Assembly: GCA_032158125.1 (NCBI GenBank)
Contig: JASKOT010000003.1
Coordinates: 744,001 to 808,000, forward strand
Direction: 5' to 3'
Length of the DNA stretch: 64,000 bases
Source of the DNA: Papiliotrema nemorosa
Taxonomy: Eukaryota; Basidiomycota; Tremellomycetes; Tremellales; Rhynchogastremaceae
Shown here: in pieces, positions 53,094-64,000 of the stretch
Numbering within the stretch: the first letter of the stretch is position 1
Layout of the letters: every line of letters begins with the position of its first letter
Program-made: the position numbers and the translations under genes
Notes under the pieces: generated by a model
What the model was told of the DNA's origin: nothing
Databases searched by the model: none
What the model saw: the letters and a program-made list of their open reading frames with translations, nothing else

Positions 53094-56000
53094 TTACCGG
53101 AAATTGTCCTTCTTCTTTCGGGATGATGGAAGTATGTCGACTCGCTCATCAGCTTCCCCCACAGTAGATACACCAGGACCTACAGGTGAAGTGGGCGCAT
53201 CGCCGCTGGGAGAAGCATCTCCATCTCCATCACTGTACTCTTCGTCACCCCAAACATTCCCTTCATCTGGCATGGCAATCACACCAGAGGCTGGGTCGTA
53301 CGAGACTTTTCTCGACAACCTATTTCCGCCTGATTCTCGAGGTGGTGTAGGATCCCTCCATGGGTTACTCGACGAAGACATCTGAGACCCTGACATTCCT
53401 CCACCTGTCGAGTCCTGCCTGCTTGCGGAGAGTCGGCTGTCGTCCGCACCTGTCGCCCATCCTTCGGGCAGACCAGTACTAGACCTTTCGCCCTCTGCCG
53501 TGTTGTCGTTTTGAGTGCTCTTGAGCTTCTTTGCCACTTTGCGCCGCAAACTCAGAACTACACCTCGACGCTCGTTCGCACCGTCTCCGAAAGCCCTCGG
53601 TCGAGCTTTAGCAGGCAGCCACGGGAAAGGAAGGACCCCGGATAGGGCGGGGTGAGCATAGCGCCTCCTGCCGGTGTTGAGCACACCGTAGTGAAAGCTC
53701 GACATTGGTGGTTGAGAATAGTCGGTCCGCTTGTCTGATGGTGCCACGTATAGTGTCTCGTCGTTGACCGCGTACCTTCGATGATTCAGGTTTCTGCTTC
53801 GTCAGCGCCGGTCTTGCGCTCTTCACCAAACTGACGCTTGGGACCTAGTGACCTGACCCTCATCTCTCACGCCGACCACTTCGTCCGCGTCGCCGCCTCG
53901 AGTAACTTCGCATATACTCGATAGAGCCAGATACCGACTCAGAGGGCCAAAGTCATCATGTGTGTGCCACGCCCACCACACGGTATACGCGATGAGGGGG
54001 AACATCGCCAGAGATGGCCAATATGGCTGTCGAAGAGAGAATAAGCCCGTCATAAAGACTTGAAAAATGAGCAATGCCCAAAGCATCCTTGTGAAAGCCA
54101 ATCGCCAAGCCTCGCCGTTCGATTCGTAAGGCTTGAAGTAGACTGATCGTTAGCGGTCAGCACATTTCGGTATCCTGTATCTCACTGAATAACAATTTAT
54201 ACTTGTAGACAATGTCTAAGATCAGCTCCACTCGTCTTGTATATCCTCGACTTACAGGCAGCGCCAAAGTATATAGCTCCAAAGACCAGGATCAGAGGAG
54301 AGACGACGCTGAAGACAAGAGTGAGGGTGAAGACTAGCAATGCTTGCGGGTAAATCCAGCCGTAGTTGAGCATGGGTGGCGCGTTAGATTCTGCATAGTC
54401 TACCCGTGAGTGCGCTCTTCGGTCGTGAGGTTGAGGCTCACCTCTTGGTGTCTTGCATCGTGTTAGCCTCGACCAGCCCAATGTGAACACCGGACCCATG
54501 TTCAACAATTGAGAAGGCATGAGACCGAGTGCTATGACATTAGCTGTGGTCTGATACATCGCTAATAACTCACACTGAAGCATTACATAAGATATCATGA
54601 AGTTCCTAACATTCGATCCAAGCAAGGCTCTTGCCAGTTTCTCGGGTATCTGCGAGTCAGCCATTGCACAACCTTTGAGGACTGTCGCTTACCTTAGCCG
54701 GCGAGTTTGCTAGGTCGCGGAATAACGCCCAAAAGGTGGTCGCTAGCAGGAAGATGAACAAGACAGTGACCAATAGCATGAGGTGATACCTGAACATCAA
54801 TCATCTGCTCAAGTGACAACAAGGTGGTCATACTTGCGCAAGAGGGAGTATTCGGCGGCACTGTTCGACCTGTGACCTTGCTCGAATGAAAGCCCTGCGT
54901 ATGAGACACTTCTGCGAGGATCAAGGCAGCTCACAAGACAGGAAGAATGGCAGAAGACCGTTAAAGGTGATGACTGCCAAAGAGGGAAACGTGTTCTGCA
55001 CCAAAGCTGCCAATCGCTCGTTCTTGTCGATCAGTCTTGCCAGCCAAGGAAGAACCCTCTGAATCTCCCGGTAGGACAAGAGAGTCGCCAAGAATGAAAC
55101 GGGAGCTACTCATTAGCCGAAATTCCTGGAAATTAGAAGTTTTAGGATGACTTACGAATCCAAAATAGAAGCAGAATGACCATCACGGCCATTCCCAAGA
55201 ACTGCCTGACGCGACCCTCCCGCTGAGTCATGGAGATACTGCTCCATACGACATCACGAGGCTCTGGGGCGGGCTCCGTGATGCACTGCCCGTGATGCGG
55301 ATAATGGACGACTTGACAAGCCATTTGCTGCGTCTTCAGCCCGTGTTCTATGTGTCTAGAGTGTGACTTACCGCATCTGCCACCTTCTCGAAAGTCACAA
55401 ACGCAACATGGGTAGCATCAAACTTACCCTTCTTTCTCAGTTGTTTCACCTGTGCATCCGCCTTTTCGAACTTCTTCTCCCAATACTCGATCGCATCAAC
55501 TTTGGCTCCGAACGTTCGAGGCCTCATCGTCGGTTTGGGACGAGTGGTGTGTACATGACAATGATCATCGACTTGTCCCTCTTCCGGATCGCGGGATGTC
55601 GATCCAGACCCGTCAATATTGGCCGCAGACGATGTCGCCGACAAGGTACTCTGCTGTCTTGATGGCTCATCGTCACCGTCTAGGCCGGGAATGAGCAGGT
55701 CCTCCTGAGGCTGCGGAGAAGCAGTAAGCGACCTTGCGATCTTGTTCCGCTTGGCATATACATCCGGATCATAACCGGAGACGGCTTTTGCAGGGTTTCC
55801 CACCCAGTCCGCCCATGCTTCCTCCAGCTTCAATAGGGCATTGGTCCTCTTTTCCAGCAGCTTCCGGAGTGGCTCGACCTCTCGGCATACGCTCACGCTC
55901 TCCACACTCCAGTGGCATGCCTCGAAGTAGTCCGCTAAGACCTTGTCGCCTCGCAAATGCGGAGGAAGGTTAGATACGAGGACTGTCCTTGCCGCAACTG

Positions 56001-56958
56001 AGTGTATAAGCTGGAGCGAGAAAGCTTGTCGTGAGAGGACAAAGCGCTGGAAATTCCTATGCAGGAAGTAGAGTACAAGCGCAGTGACTGTATATGTGAA
56101 GAGGAGGTTGACGGTAGCAGAGGTCTGGGGATCGAGGAGGACGTCGTACATTGTAGGCGAAGAGGTGCCGTTGTGTCGGGGAGATGTTGAATTGGACTTG
56201 AGAAGGATAGGCAGGTCTGTAAAGTTGGATGGAAGGGTAGAATTGGGAGGTACACCATCATCTATATCAGTCGATCCGTGTCGCTATAATGATCAGCATG
56301 AACAGACAAGGATAGATATCAGCTTACAAAGAAGTTGAGCGGCATGAGCACTACAGCAGCCAGGAAAGCCAACAGAGAAAACAGCATGAAAGCCATTCGG
56401 TAGAAGTTGAGAAGCTATGAGATCAGCATCTCGCTCTGAAGGTTCGGAAGCGACTCACGACTGCTGCGTCCAGTCCTACCGTCTGGAGGACTGTGAACTC
56501 GCTGGTCCTCCATGTTGGCAAAATCCAGCCGAAGAAACTGCTTCCATTCAGCGCATCGGGCGAATGAGCTGAAGTCGGTGAGAAGTCTGCGAATAAGCTT
56601 CTGATCCGTCTATCCTGAACATCCAAGGTCCTGAGAGTTCGAGAAATGAATGTCCCACCTTTGAGCTTCGTCCTTCCCATATATACCAGATCCCATTTTG
56701 TCCTCACTGCGCAAAATGTCAGAAAGCTCGATATACCAATGACCAAAGACAGCGTCAGCTGGGTCGAGAACCATGGACCTATGTGTCAGTCTGGTAAGGT
56801 CTCTGTGCCGTACCATCAAACTTTTCTGAAACATCAGCGATAATCATGAGCAAGGCATATAACGTGGTGTACTAACGTGTCGGTCCTGTCCCGGGCGGTA
56901 AACCTCCGGGTTCATCGCCCAAGGTAATGAACACCAATTCCGCCAAGTGAGCAGACAT
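53094..56958 (-). CDS. CSC1: CSC1/TMEM63-type osmosensitive cation channel (DUF221)
   Basis: Eleven-pass plasma-membrane ion channel related to OSCA/TMEM63. Fifteen exons (minus): 56958-56877, 56825-56814, 56778-56459, 56414-56328, 56283-55372, 55327-55156, 55105-54935, 54894-54834, 54789-54693, 54649-54574, 54531-54442, 54399-54256, 54215-54186, 54142-53845, 53793-53094; 1083 aa. N-terminal helix WFSTQLTLSLVIGISSFLT, the cytosolic PHM7 domain with AARTVLVSNLPPHLRGD and HVAFVTFEKVADA, then the channel core (WSSISMTQREGRVRQFLG, LPFFLSWLSFEQGHRS, LLNMGPVFTLGWSRLT, YGWIYPQALLVFTL) and the extended C-terminal tail with RRYAVNDETLYVAPSD. Exon 2 is 12 nt. The last junction uses a weak GTCCCA donor. 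Confidence 0.92.
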
Positions 56959-57420
56959 CTTGGCGTATGCACAAAGATGCTCAGCGCTTGAATGGTCAGA
57001 GATGTTTGGTATGTACTGATTGGTATGCCAAAAGTAGGTGTACAAGGGAGAGACGATCACTGAAGTTGCCCCGCAGAGTGACGTCGATCTCGGCTGTGGC
57101 GAAACAAGCCTGTCTTGCGCTTGATCCTCTATCGATGAGTACGAGCGCTGCTTGGGACGAGAGTGACTGTCCGGATGACTGAGAATCATTGCGTGTATGC
57201 ATCACTGAGCTCCTTGTGCTCCTATGCAGGGGTATCTACGTTGCCATGCTGAGATCGCTGCCCGCTAACCTTCGCTCGGTCCCCTCCGACCACCCTATTC
57301 GGCTACAATGTGTATCTCTCCCGGTCCTGATGCATCTATATTGTCGATTGTGTTGAAATGTCGTTTTGATCGTAAATCTATCCCCCTTCTATCCCTTGCA
57401 TCCCGCCTCTTCAGGCTCGC
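56959..57420. other. Intergenic region between CSC1 and KRE6
   Basis: About 460 nt upstream of CSC1 and downstream of the KRE6-type gene. No gene seen. Nothing distinctive found beyond GC-rich words near 57240-57290. Confidence 0.35.
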
Positions 57421-59897
57421 CTAGCATCCAGATAATGTGTTCTTTGGGAACGTGTATCCTGGCATTCAGCCTATCATATACGGTAGTCAGATGGCACGAC
57501 TTACCGGCTCCTTCCCAAGTGGTCAAATTTGGGTTGTTGTATACATCGGCATATGTCGCAATGTACTCAGCAGTGGGGTGGTCTGCTCATCAGCAATGCC
57601 CAACCAGCATAAAAACAAAACATACCATCCGGGTCGCACCCGATAGTCCCCTCGTCGTTCTGATAGACTCGCACGTAGTCGATCAGAAAGTAGTTCGGGA
57701 ACGTCATGTGCGAAAAGTCGACATTTTGGAAATTGTTTGAGGCTCCCAAGTTGAAAATCTAAGCCCGTCAATACGATGTTTCTGGGATGATTGATGATTT
57801 CACTCACCAAAGCCATGGGTTCCTCCGTCACCAGACGCTGAGAGACCTCAGTTTTGGAATTTGGCCCCACTGCGGACCCAGACATGGTCCAAGACTTCTT
57901 GCCTTGCGAATACCACGTGACATATCCCTTTGCCCTGTCCGCCGAGTTGCTCATGATTTCTACACCAAACATCTTGAACACTCCGGTATTTGGCCCGTTC
58001 TGATCGTAGTAAATATCATTGTCAACAGCTGTCAAACTGGATACGGCTTGTTGGTAATACCCTCCTAGGTAGGTGTTGAAGTAGGTGATCGACGTGTCGT
58101 ATTGCTCATAAGTTCCCGACGTGGTGTTGTCGAATTGGTAATAGTCGTCATACGGAGCGATTTGGAAAGACTGAGACACCTCTCCGTGTCCCTCGTCAAT
58201 CACAATTTGCGCTTCGAGGATGTCAATCTCTGGTGCAGCTCGGCCGACATTGTTATTTGGTCCAGGATGAACCTCTCCAGGGCAGGTGCAAGCCGGTGTT
58301 CGCATTCCAGGGAGATACGACAAGGGCCCTCCATTGGCACCTGTCGTCAAGGTCGCATCAGGTCCAGTTCCGTTGACGTATGTCTGATTCGGCAGGATTC
58401 CTAGTGCGTCAGTGATCTGTTCGAGACGAAGACCAAGCGACTCACCGACGTCGCATGAATCGTACGAGTACGGCCACATTCCTGTTAGAGTCAGCCACTC
58501 CACCCTCGTCTTCCGGTTCGCCCTGGCTTACCATCCGTAGAAGCACCGTAACCAGGTCGTCCAAGGTTACCCATGAGCCAGACTCCAGGCCAGAAACCTC
58601 CGATCGAGGACACGCCTGGCAAGCTCACACTGACTTCGACATACATGTTCTTGTTGAAGCACAGCTTGTTCCAGGATTGTACCATTCCAGATTTGAAGTT
58701 CAGGTCGTGTATCGGTTCTTGCGTCATGGTGATTACCAAGTTGCCGTCTTTCGTGGTCACCGCAGAGGGGTCATACCATTCAAAATCACTACAAATCAGT
58801 CCAAACTTCGAATCTTGTAAGCAACACCCACCCTGTCGGCCAATAGTGGATGTCTACAGCTTGGAAGAACGGATCGTCCCCGTCGTAAAAAGTCCTGCCG
58901 TCCGTGTTGAACTCGTCTGAGAATACCAGATTCCACGTCTTTCCATCTGCACCGGAATACGTATACTTGTCGCTTGGAGTATCGCTATCTATCAATGTCG
59001 CCAGACCAGATATAGCTGGGTATTGTCCCGTCGAGTTGATTCCTCCCAAATTGTATCCTGCCGTGCTCGATCCTGACGAGCTTCTGTCACCATAATAGAA
59101 ATCGATGATGGGATACCCTGCAAAGAGGATCACGACCGCCGCGAGTAGTACCATCAAGGTCATTGCGTTTGCCCATCCTCTCCAAGACGTAATGTCGAAC
59201 GGCGTGGACAAGTCCTGCTTCTCCTTGGCGGTGAAGGTATGTAACGCATCGTCGATATCTTCATCGTCCACCGGTATTGCTGCACCACCTAATCCTCCGT
59301 TTCTCAGCTTCAGATCGCTCCCTGTCGGGGTAGGAGATATGTTTGCAGTAGGTCCAAAACGGCTCGAAGAGCTGATCAGTCCAGCTGTACTCCGAGTCGA
59401 GGGAGATTGGTCCAAAGAGGCGAATGAGCCCGCAGAATATCTTTCCGACATTCCTGGCGTCTGAGCGTCGGAGAGTAAAGGTGCGCGAGAGATGGGTGAC
59501 CTTGTCTGAGATGGGGACATGGAGTGTGATGGCGGGTAGGAGAGGTGCGATAATGACGAAGTCGTCGAGGCAGTGTAGGTCCACGGGGAAGCGCAGCGTC
59601 AGCATTCATTCCGCAATTACCACAGAGACCATATGAAGCTCAGCAAATGGCATGGGACACACTTGTTGCCGAAAATAATTCCAGGGTGCATGATGCCAGG
59701 TTGCCAAGGGAGCAAGATGGACCAAGAAGGGATGAAACGCAACAACTCACCATGGCTAAACCCGCTCTTGACTGCGTAACCAAACCAGCAGTCGACTCGG
59801 AGCTACTCGCAGAGCTTGCTCGTGATAGAGCGTCGTTACGCGCCCTGATAGGTCGTGGTATGGCGGTATAAGTCGAGCTCGAGGCTGTTGGAGGCAT
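57421..59897 (-). CDS. KRE6: KRE6/SKN1 beta-1,6-glucan synthesis enzyme (GH16)
   Basis: Type II membrane glycosyl hydrolase-like protein for cell-wall beta-1,6-glucan. Exons (minus): 59897-59751, 59505-58832, 58788-58532, 58481-58446, 58400-57808, 57758-57626, 57582-57505, 57458-57421; 651 aa. Cytosolic Ser-rich tail, membrane anchor ANAMTLMVLLAAVVILFAG, then WNLVFSDEFNTDGRTF, DGNLVITMTQEP, SWNKLCFNKNMYVEVS, GGFWPGVWLMGNLGRPGYG, and the GH16-type catalytic EIDILEAQ with CTCPGEVHPGP. The end GYTFPKNTLSGC matches the conserved family C-terminus. A 245 nt first intron is inferred; an ATG at 59520 lies just inside it and would be a false start. Confidence 0.9.
59506..59750 (-). other. 245 nt KRE6 intron with an AG-free tail of about 125 nt
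   Basis: Minus-strand reading: donor GTGAGT (59750), last internal AG in GCTGAG near 59632, branch-like GCTGAC at 59603-59598, then no AG until CATCTCAG (acceptor 59507-59506). The branch point would lie about 93 nt from the acceptor. Confidence 0.5.
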
Positions 59898-61930
59898 GTT
59901 GGAGGAGGTAGGTTACCTGGTCAGAATGAGAATGATACACGACTGGGCGCGTTATGGAGAATTTTGGCGCGTATGATTTGTTTTTCCTCGAGTGGAGTCT
60001 TGTCGAAGGAGAATAGACCTATGACGCAGTGACCATGCGAGGAATTGTCGACAAGGCCGGCTGAGCGAGAGAGAAGGAGCGGTAAAGTGGTCTGTAAAGA
60101 GTGTTTGACCTGGATGAAAGATCGAGTGTCTGTGGTCGAGTTGTTACCGTCTCGCTGCGGTTACTGCTGTGACTACTTTTAGTAAGGAAGGCAGTTTAAA
60201 CGGGAGAAGCCAAAAACAAGGTCCAGAACTGCGACAATTGTGGGGTAACAAGCGAGAGATCCCATCGACCGTGATGATGGACGATTGCCATTTCTGCGTA
60301 TCTGGCTTTTGCATGCAAGGACTTGTGCCTCGTGAAGGTCCCAGTGTGACAGGACCCTCGATGGTGAGGTTTCTATGAGCATTCTGAGAGGAGGTTTAGC
60401 TCTCTGTCAAGGGTGGAGCCAGCTGTAGACTCACCTAGGAAACGTTCTACTTCTTGGCTCTGCTTCCCAAAATAACACGATGCTATGCTTGTCCCCTCAT
60501 CCTGAAACACGCATTTATGATCTTAATTTGTCACATTTTCAAGAGTGAGAGATGCCTGAGTCGATCACCGAGAGACAAGAGGCAGAGAGAGAAAAGGTGG
60601 GTCAGGGTCAACGACAGTCATCCCTGGACTACGTTCGCAGCACATTTTGGGCACCCCTCTTCGGTGGCATTTGCCGCTGACGTCGGAAGACTAAGGCCAG
60701 CAGCAAGCAGCTATTTCTATCAGGAAAATGCATGCACCTGCTCGTGACGCATATACGCGAATGGACGTGTCCTTCAAGCATGAGGTCTAACTTAGTGGGC
60801 ATGGGAGATGATGAAAAAAGGGCTTCGCGAGACGATCAGTACTCGTACACAACCCTAGAGTTTATGATGCACAGCGATCCCACCTGGTCCTCCATATTCA
60901 ACAGGACGAGACTCACGTCGAGGTCGAGCTAGATAGATTCGACTCAGGTAGGCTTGATCTGTGGCGATGAGACTGAGTCCGGATCTCGGTCGGTAGTCTC
61001 TCTCTCAAGAGAGCAAATGCGACTAGCGGTTCGAAGACCTTTCTCGTCTCGTCCCATCCTCGTGACACGACTGTACGATGCGCAACCTCTAACTACATTT
61101 CGAAGCAGTGCAGCGCTCGTATTGCATGTTGCATTGTCTGCAGGTTCGAACGGAGTGAAACTATTCGCCAAGTCTTTGGGGGTCGAGCCCTTTGAGAACC
61201 TATTGTTTTGGATGGAATCCGAAACAATCATCTCACTCTTCACCCTGCGCCATCCCGTCTCGACCATCCGACTCTGCTCTGTTCATCTTGCGGTCTGATG
61301 CCCCACTGCTGCCAGACATGTATGATCATCAGACAATAGAGCTGCCCGCGGTATTACTCATCAATGACAATGCATACAGCTAACCTTTACAAAACAAAGC
61401 GCCTGTACGCACCGACCCCCTCCTTCCGCCTTTCTTGTTGACCACTCCAAGCGCTTTCCAAGGAGGTTGATCTACTCGAATAGGGGACCGCCATGCACGG
61501 ATCCATATGATCGGGCATCGTCCAAGGTAAATGGGGACACACGAAGAGGTGCGTTGCGTTTGGGACTAAAGAGATGCCTTGGTGCTCCCCCTTGATGCCC
61601 TTGGCGTATCAGGACTTACCATTGCAACCTCGCATCGATCGCCGCAGTCCCCATGCTGGCAACTCGACCAACAACGTCTTCTTCATTTCTCTCCCAGCCA
61701 CTTGTGTATCTGTGTATCTGTTCATACCACTCACTGTATAGATATCCGTCGATTCCGATCCGACCCCCCACACTCTTTTGACCACCACGCTCTTTATCAC
61801 CTTCCCCATATCTGTCAGACGATAGCTTGTCTCGATCGCATCTTCTCGGTCAGATTGAGTTACACCTGCCAATCACCCTCAACATACTCGACCTCTTGTG
61901 GATAGGTCAACCATCCTCACGGTGATCAAC
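59898..61930. other. 2 kb region with no supported gene
   Basis: Upstream of both the KRE6 gene (left) and the tail-anchored protein gene (right). Open frames near 60944-61298 on both strands overlap each other, show no domain and no splice support. The part from about 61,610 to 61,930 is CT-rich and looks like the promoter/leader of the right-hand gene. Confidence 0.4.
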
Positions 61931-63091
61931 ATGGCTTCTCCCCATCGGACTCCCGCACCTGCTTACACTGAAAATCGAGATTCTACAGCCTCGGGCACAG
62001 ACTTTGCTGCGATTGGCAACATGCTTGCATCGCCTTACGACGCTTCCGAGGACGAATCGTTCGAAACCCTCAAGACGCCTGTCACCCCGGAAAGACCTCG
62101 AATGGGCAAAGTTCGAGAATCCCGCTATCAAGCTCCGGGCAAGGATACTCTCATGAAGCGGATCCAGTCCTTTGAAGGGGAGTTGAAGACCGCCGGGAAG
62201 CATCTTCGAGATAGTATCTACTCGGATGATGAGGATGGAGCGATATTGGCGTTCGATAAGCCTTCGCCTAGGAAATCAATCCTCAAGACGACTACGACAA
62301 ACACGCAAAGTCGGAGTGTTCGACCACCCACCGTCGTACACTTCCCTCAACCTACTTTTGTCTCACCGGTGAGAAGTGCCGAGCCTATTCGATCGCATCC
62401 TGTCCGTCCCCATATCCAGATTCCCGGCTCTCCGGAAGGTCATCACATTGGAAGTTCAGCAGACGGACATCAGAACGACGCATATATCATCCCTTCTCTG
62501 CCATGTTCCGGAACTCCCGTCTCGCCACATCTCGCCCTTCCACCCCTCGCCCCTCCTCGATCACCCTTTGCCGCTGCAGCCGCAGCATACAATGGACCAG
62601 GCTCGAGAGGATCAGTCAGTTCAATCTCGTCAGAGTCTATCAAGGGGTACGAGGTGATGAAGGAGAAAAAGGCATTATTCAGGGAAGGTGAGGATGAGCT
62701 CTTGAGTCCGTTTTCGCCGAGGAAAGGAAGACAAGAGAGCGGATTGAGAACCGGTCCCAGAAGAGGGGTCAACAGGGGTGTGAGCACTGTCGATTTCTGG
62801 AAGCGATTCAGTGTGAGCGTAAGGATGAACCAGGCTGCTCGAGCCGGGGGGAAGGAGAGGTGAGCCGTGCATTCTTGATAGTCCAGATGAGACGCTAATG
62901 GCAGTGCCTGGCTGAACGATACGCAAAGCAAGCGGAGAAGTATACGATGGATCGCCATGGCTGTCATCCTTGTGGCGAGTTGAGACATTTGACTATGAGG
63001 GTTGCTTGGCTGACGGCAATAGATAATCATTCTGTCTGCTGCAATCGCTGCCGCAGTGGTGGTGTTTCAGAACAGTTCCAGGGCCAAGTAA
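61931..63091 (+). CDS. Ser/Pro-rich tail-anchored membrane protein, function unknown
   Basis: Exons 61931-62859, 62905-62974, 63023-63091; 355 aa. Not recognised as a named family. The first 300 residues are disordered and phosphosite-like (many SP/TP pairs, KTPVTPERPR, KPSPRKSILK, SPFSPRKGR). A charged helix (DTLMKRIQSFEGELKTAGKH) lies near residue 80. The C-terminus has a basic patch (QSKRRSIRW) followed by a 24-residue hydrophobic segment ending a few residues before the stop, the pattern of a tail anchor in the ER or outer membrane. Intron 2 (62975-63022) begins with GCGAGT rather than GT. Start taken at the first ATG; the upstream frame uses a GTG. Confidence 0.75.
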
Positions 63092-63451
63092 ACCCAAACG
63101 GACGATGAAGACTTAGTGAAAATGGACAATGTCAGGTGAATGATTGAAAAGAAAGAAGGACATTGTCATGCCTCTTGGACCTCTCGTGTCGAAATTTATC
63201 TGTCGAAAAACAACCTTACCTATTCTCATGCATCGCCATACCCTCCGCAAAGCGGTCATCAGTCGTGCCGACGCACAAATGCTTCGGCAGCGCAGATGAG
63301 ACCAGGGACTACAATGGCAAAAGCAATTCGTGATGCATTTCGTAGACACGATGGGTGTCGAAGGGTATATAGAGATAGCAGGGGGACGTGAATCGTATGG
63401 AAAGCTCGTTTCGTATCGACATGAGGCCATTGGGCCGGGTTGGAGCAGAGA
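63092..63451. other. Convergent intergenic region, nothing identified
   Basis: About 360 nt between the tail-anchored gene and the calcineurin B gene, both 3' ends. No features seen beyond AT-richer sequence. Confidence 0.4.
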
Positions 63452-64000
63452 TCAGAACAGGTCTTCCAGTGTCATTTGTCTATGCGTGAGCTAGCGCACC
63501 GACCTCGTGTTTGCCTGAACTAACTTTACAATATCCGTGTTCTCGACCATATCTGAGAATTCTTGGAAAGAGAGTTTCCCATCACTTTCGCGTCAGCTCT
63601 GATCGCCATCGCGAGACAGTCAGCTCACCCGTCCTTGTCCGCCTCCATAATTGTCTTGTCCACTATCTGCTGCAATTGCTGATCCTGTATATCAGCTTTG
63701 AACCGTTGTCGGAGCGGCTCGATACAGCGGCCTATCGAGCCGACTAATAAAAAGAAGCTGGCTCACCTTCAGGTTGTTTCCCACCATCTGTTTCAGAACC
63801 AGATACAACTCTCCGTTCGAGATGTACCCATCTCGATCCATATCGTACACCTTGAAGGCGACTATACATATCAGTCAAATCTAGTATCAGAGTGGTCGTA
63901 CTCACACCTCAATTTCTCTTCCCTTCCGCCTTTACTTGAGAACGCGCTCAGTCCACCAACAAACTCTTGAAAATCCACGCTTCCACTACCGCTATTCCGT
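63452..64000 (-). CDS. CNB1: Calcineurin regulatory subunit B (3' part, truncated by window edge)
   Basis: Ca2+-binding subunit of the phosphatase calcineurin, acting with CNA1 in stress, thermotolerance and virulence signalling. Seen exons (minus): about 63991-63906, 63861-63767, 63684-63629, 63593-63525, 63479-63452. They encode the end of EF-hand 2 ([17 protein letters not shown]), EF-hand 3 in [19 protein letters not shown], the latch-type [21 protein letters not shown]-hand 4 [15 protein letters not shown], and the end [10 protein letters not shown]. The upstream exons lie beyond 64000; the first base of the visible coding part completes an Asp codon begun in the previous exon. The 82 nt intron 63685-63766 is longer than the rest. 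Confidence 0.93.

Noticed and set aside
53794..53844. Truncation of CSC1 before its C-terminal tail
   Set aside because: A 51 nt intron, though with a weak donor, links the transmembrane part to a tail carrying the expected RRYAVNDETLYV sequence.
59510..59520. ATG at 59520 as the KRE6 start
   Set aside because: It lies just before a good acceptor (CATCTCAG), and an upstream exon with a proper donor continues the Ser-rich tail in phase.
61060..61155. Possible tRNA around GGTTCGAA at 61143
   Set aside because: The B-box-like word is there but no A box, acceptor stem or anticodon loop can be folded around it.
60944..61298. Overlapping 107-114 codon frames on both strands as genes
   Set aside because: Mutually antisense, no domain, no splice support, not conserved in composition with real genes here.
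1..64000. CRISPR arrays, insertion sequences, LTRs, rRNA genes
   Set aside because: No regularly spaced repeats, terminal repeats, transposase motifs or rRNA-like sequence seen on reading both strands.

Overview
The window is nuclear DNA of a basidiomycete yeast or filamentous relative, most likely a tremellomycete (Cryptococcus/Kwoniella/Saitozyma group). The evidence is gene content (KRE6-type glucan synthesis, calcineurin B, GT34, DHA2 transporters) and gene structure. Coding regions are cut by many 34-50 nt introns with GTRNGT donors and CTGAC/CTRAY branch points 8-20 nt before the acceptor. Genes sit 80-600 nt apart on both strands with little repeat content. Exon boundaries below were placed by hand from donor/branch/acceptor signals and checked for phase continuity; every multi-exon CDS given closes in frame.

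Layout. 1-11.9 kb: the catalytic end of a Ulp/SENP SUMO protease, MIX23, argininosuccinate synthase, TRAPP subunit Trs23, a short NAD(P)-binding reductase, a GT34 glycosyltransferase, a small FAS1-domain protein and a CCDC97 homologue. 11.9-24.1 kb: ABC-F ribosome factor ARB1, exocyst SEC10, a DHHC palmitoyltransferase, a RING protein and a HAPSTR1/TAPR1-like protein. 24.2-27.0 kb: an almost intron-free divergent pair (OrsD-like double zinc finger and a zinc-type MDR reductase) that looks accessory. 27.2-39.1 kb: a Pex24/Dysferlin-type peroxisomal membrane protein, two DHA2 drug:H+ antiporters and, between them, a Ser/Pro-rich coiled-coil protein with two giant introns. 39.2-50.4 kb: NAD(P)HX epimerase, condensin BRN1, a RECQ1-type helicase with four microexons, and the tRNA m5C methyltransferase NCL1. 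50.6-64.0 kb: an intronless orphan gene, the tiny ATP15, a CSC1 osmosensitive channel, a KRE6/SKN1 glucan-synthesis enzyme, a tail-anchored protein and the 3' half of calcineurin B.

Most genes are housekeeping and unrelated to one another; neighbours are divergent or convergent rather than operonic. The most striking signals are in splicing. Two very long introns, and a third of 245 nt, have long stretches with no AG dinucleotide that begin at or shortly before a canonical branch point, which implies branch points about 90, 140 and 457 nt from the acceptor. Microexons of 8, 11, 12, 15, 15, 18 and 21 nt sit inside conserved catalytic or membrane segments. There are three GC-AG introns and two stop-free introns of length 3n that ORF-based calling would retain. 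ORF scanning alone would mis-start or miss several of these genes, including ATP15 (70 aa in four exons).
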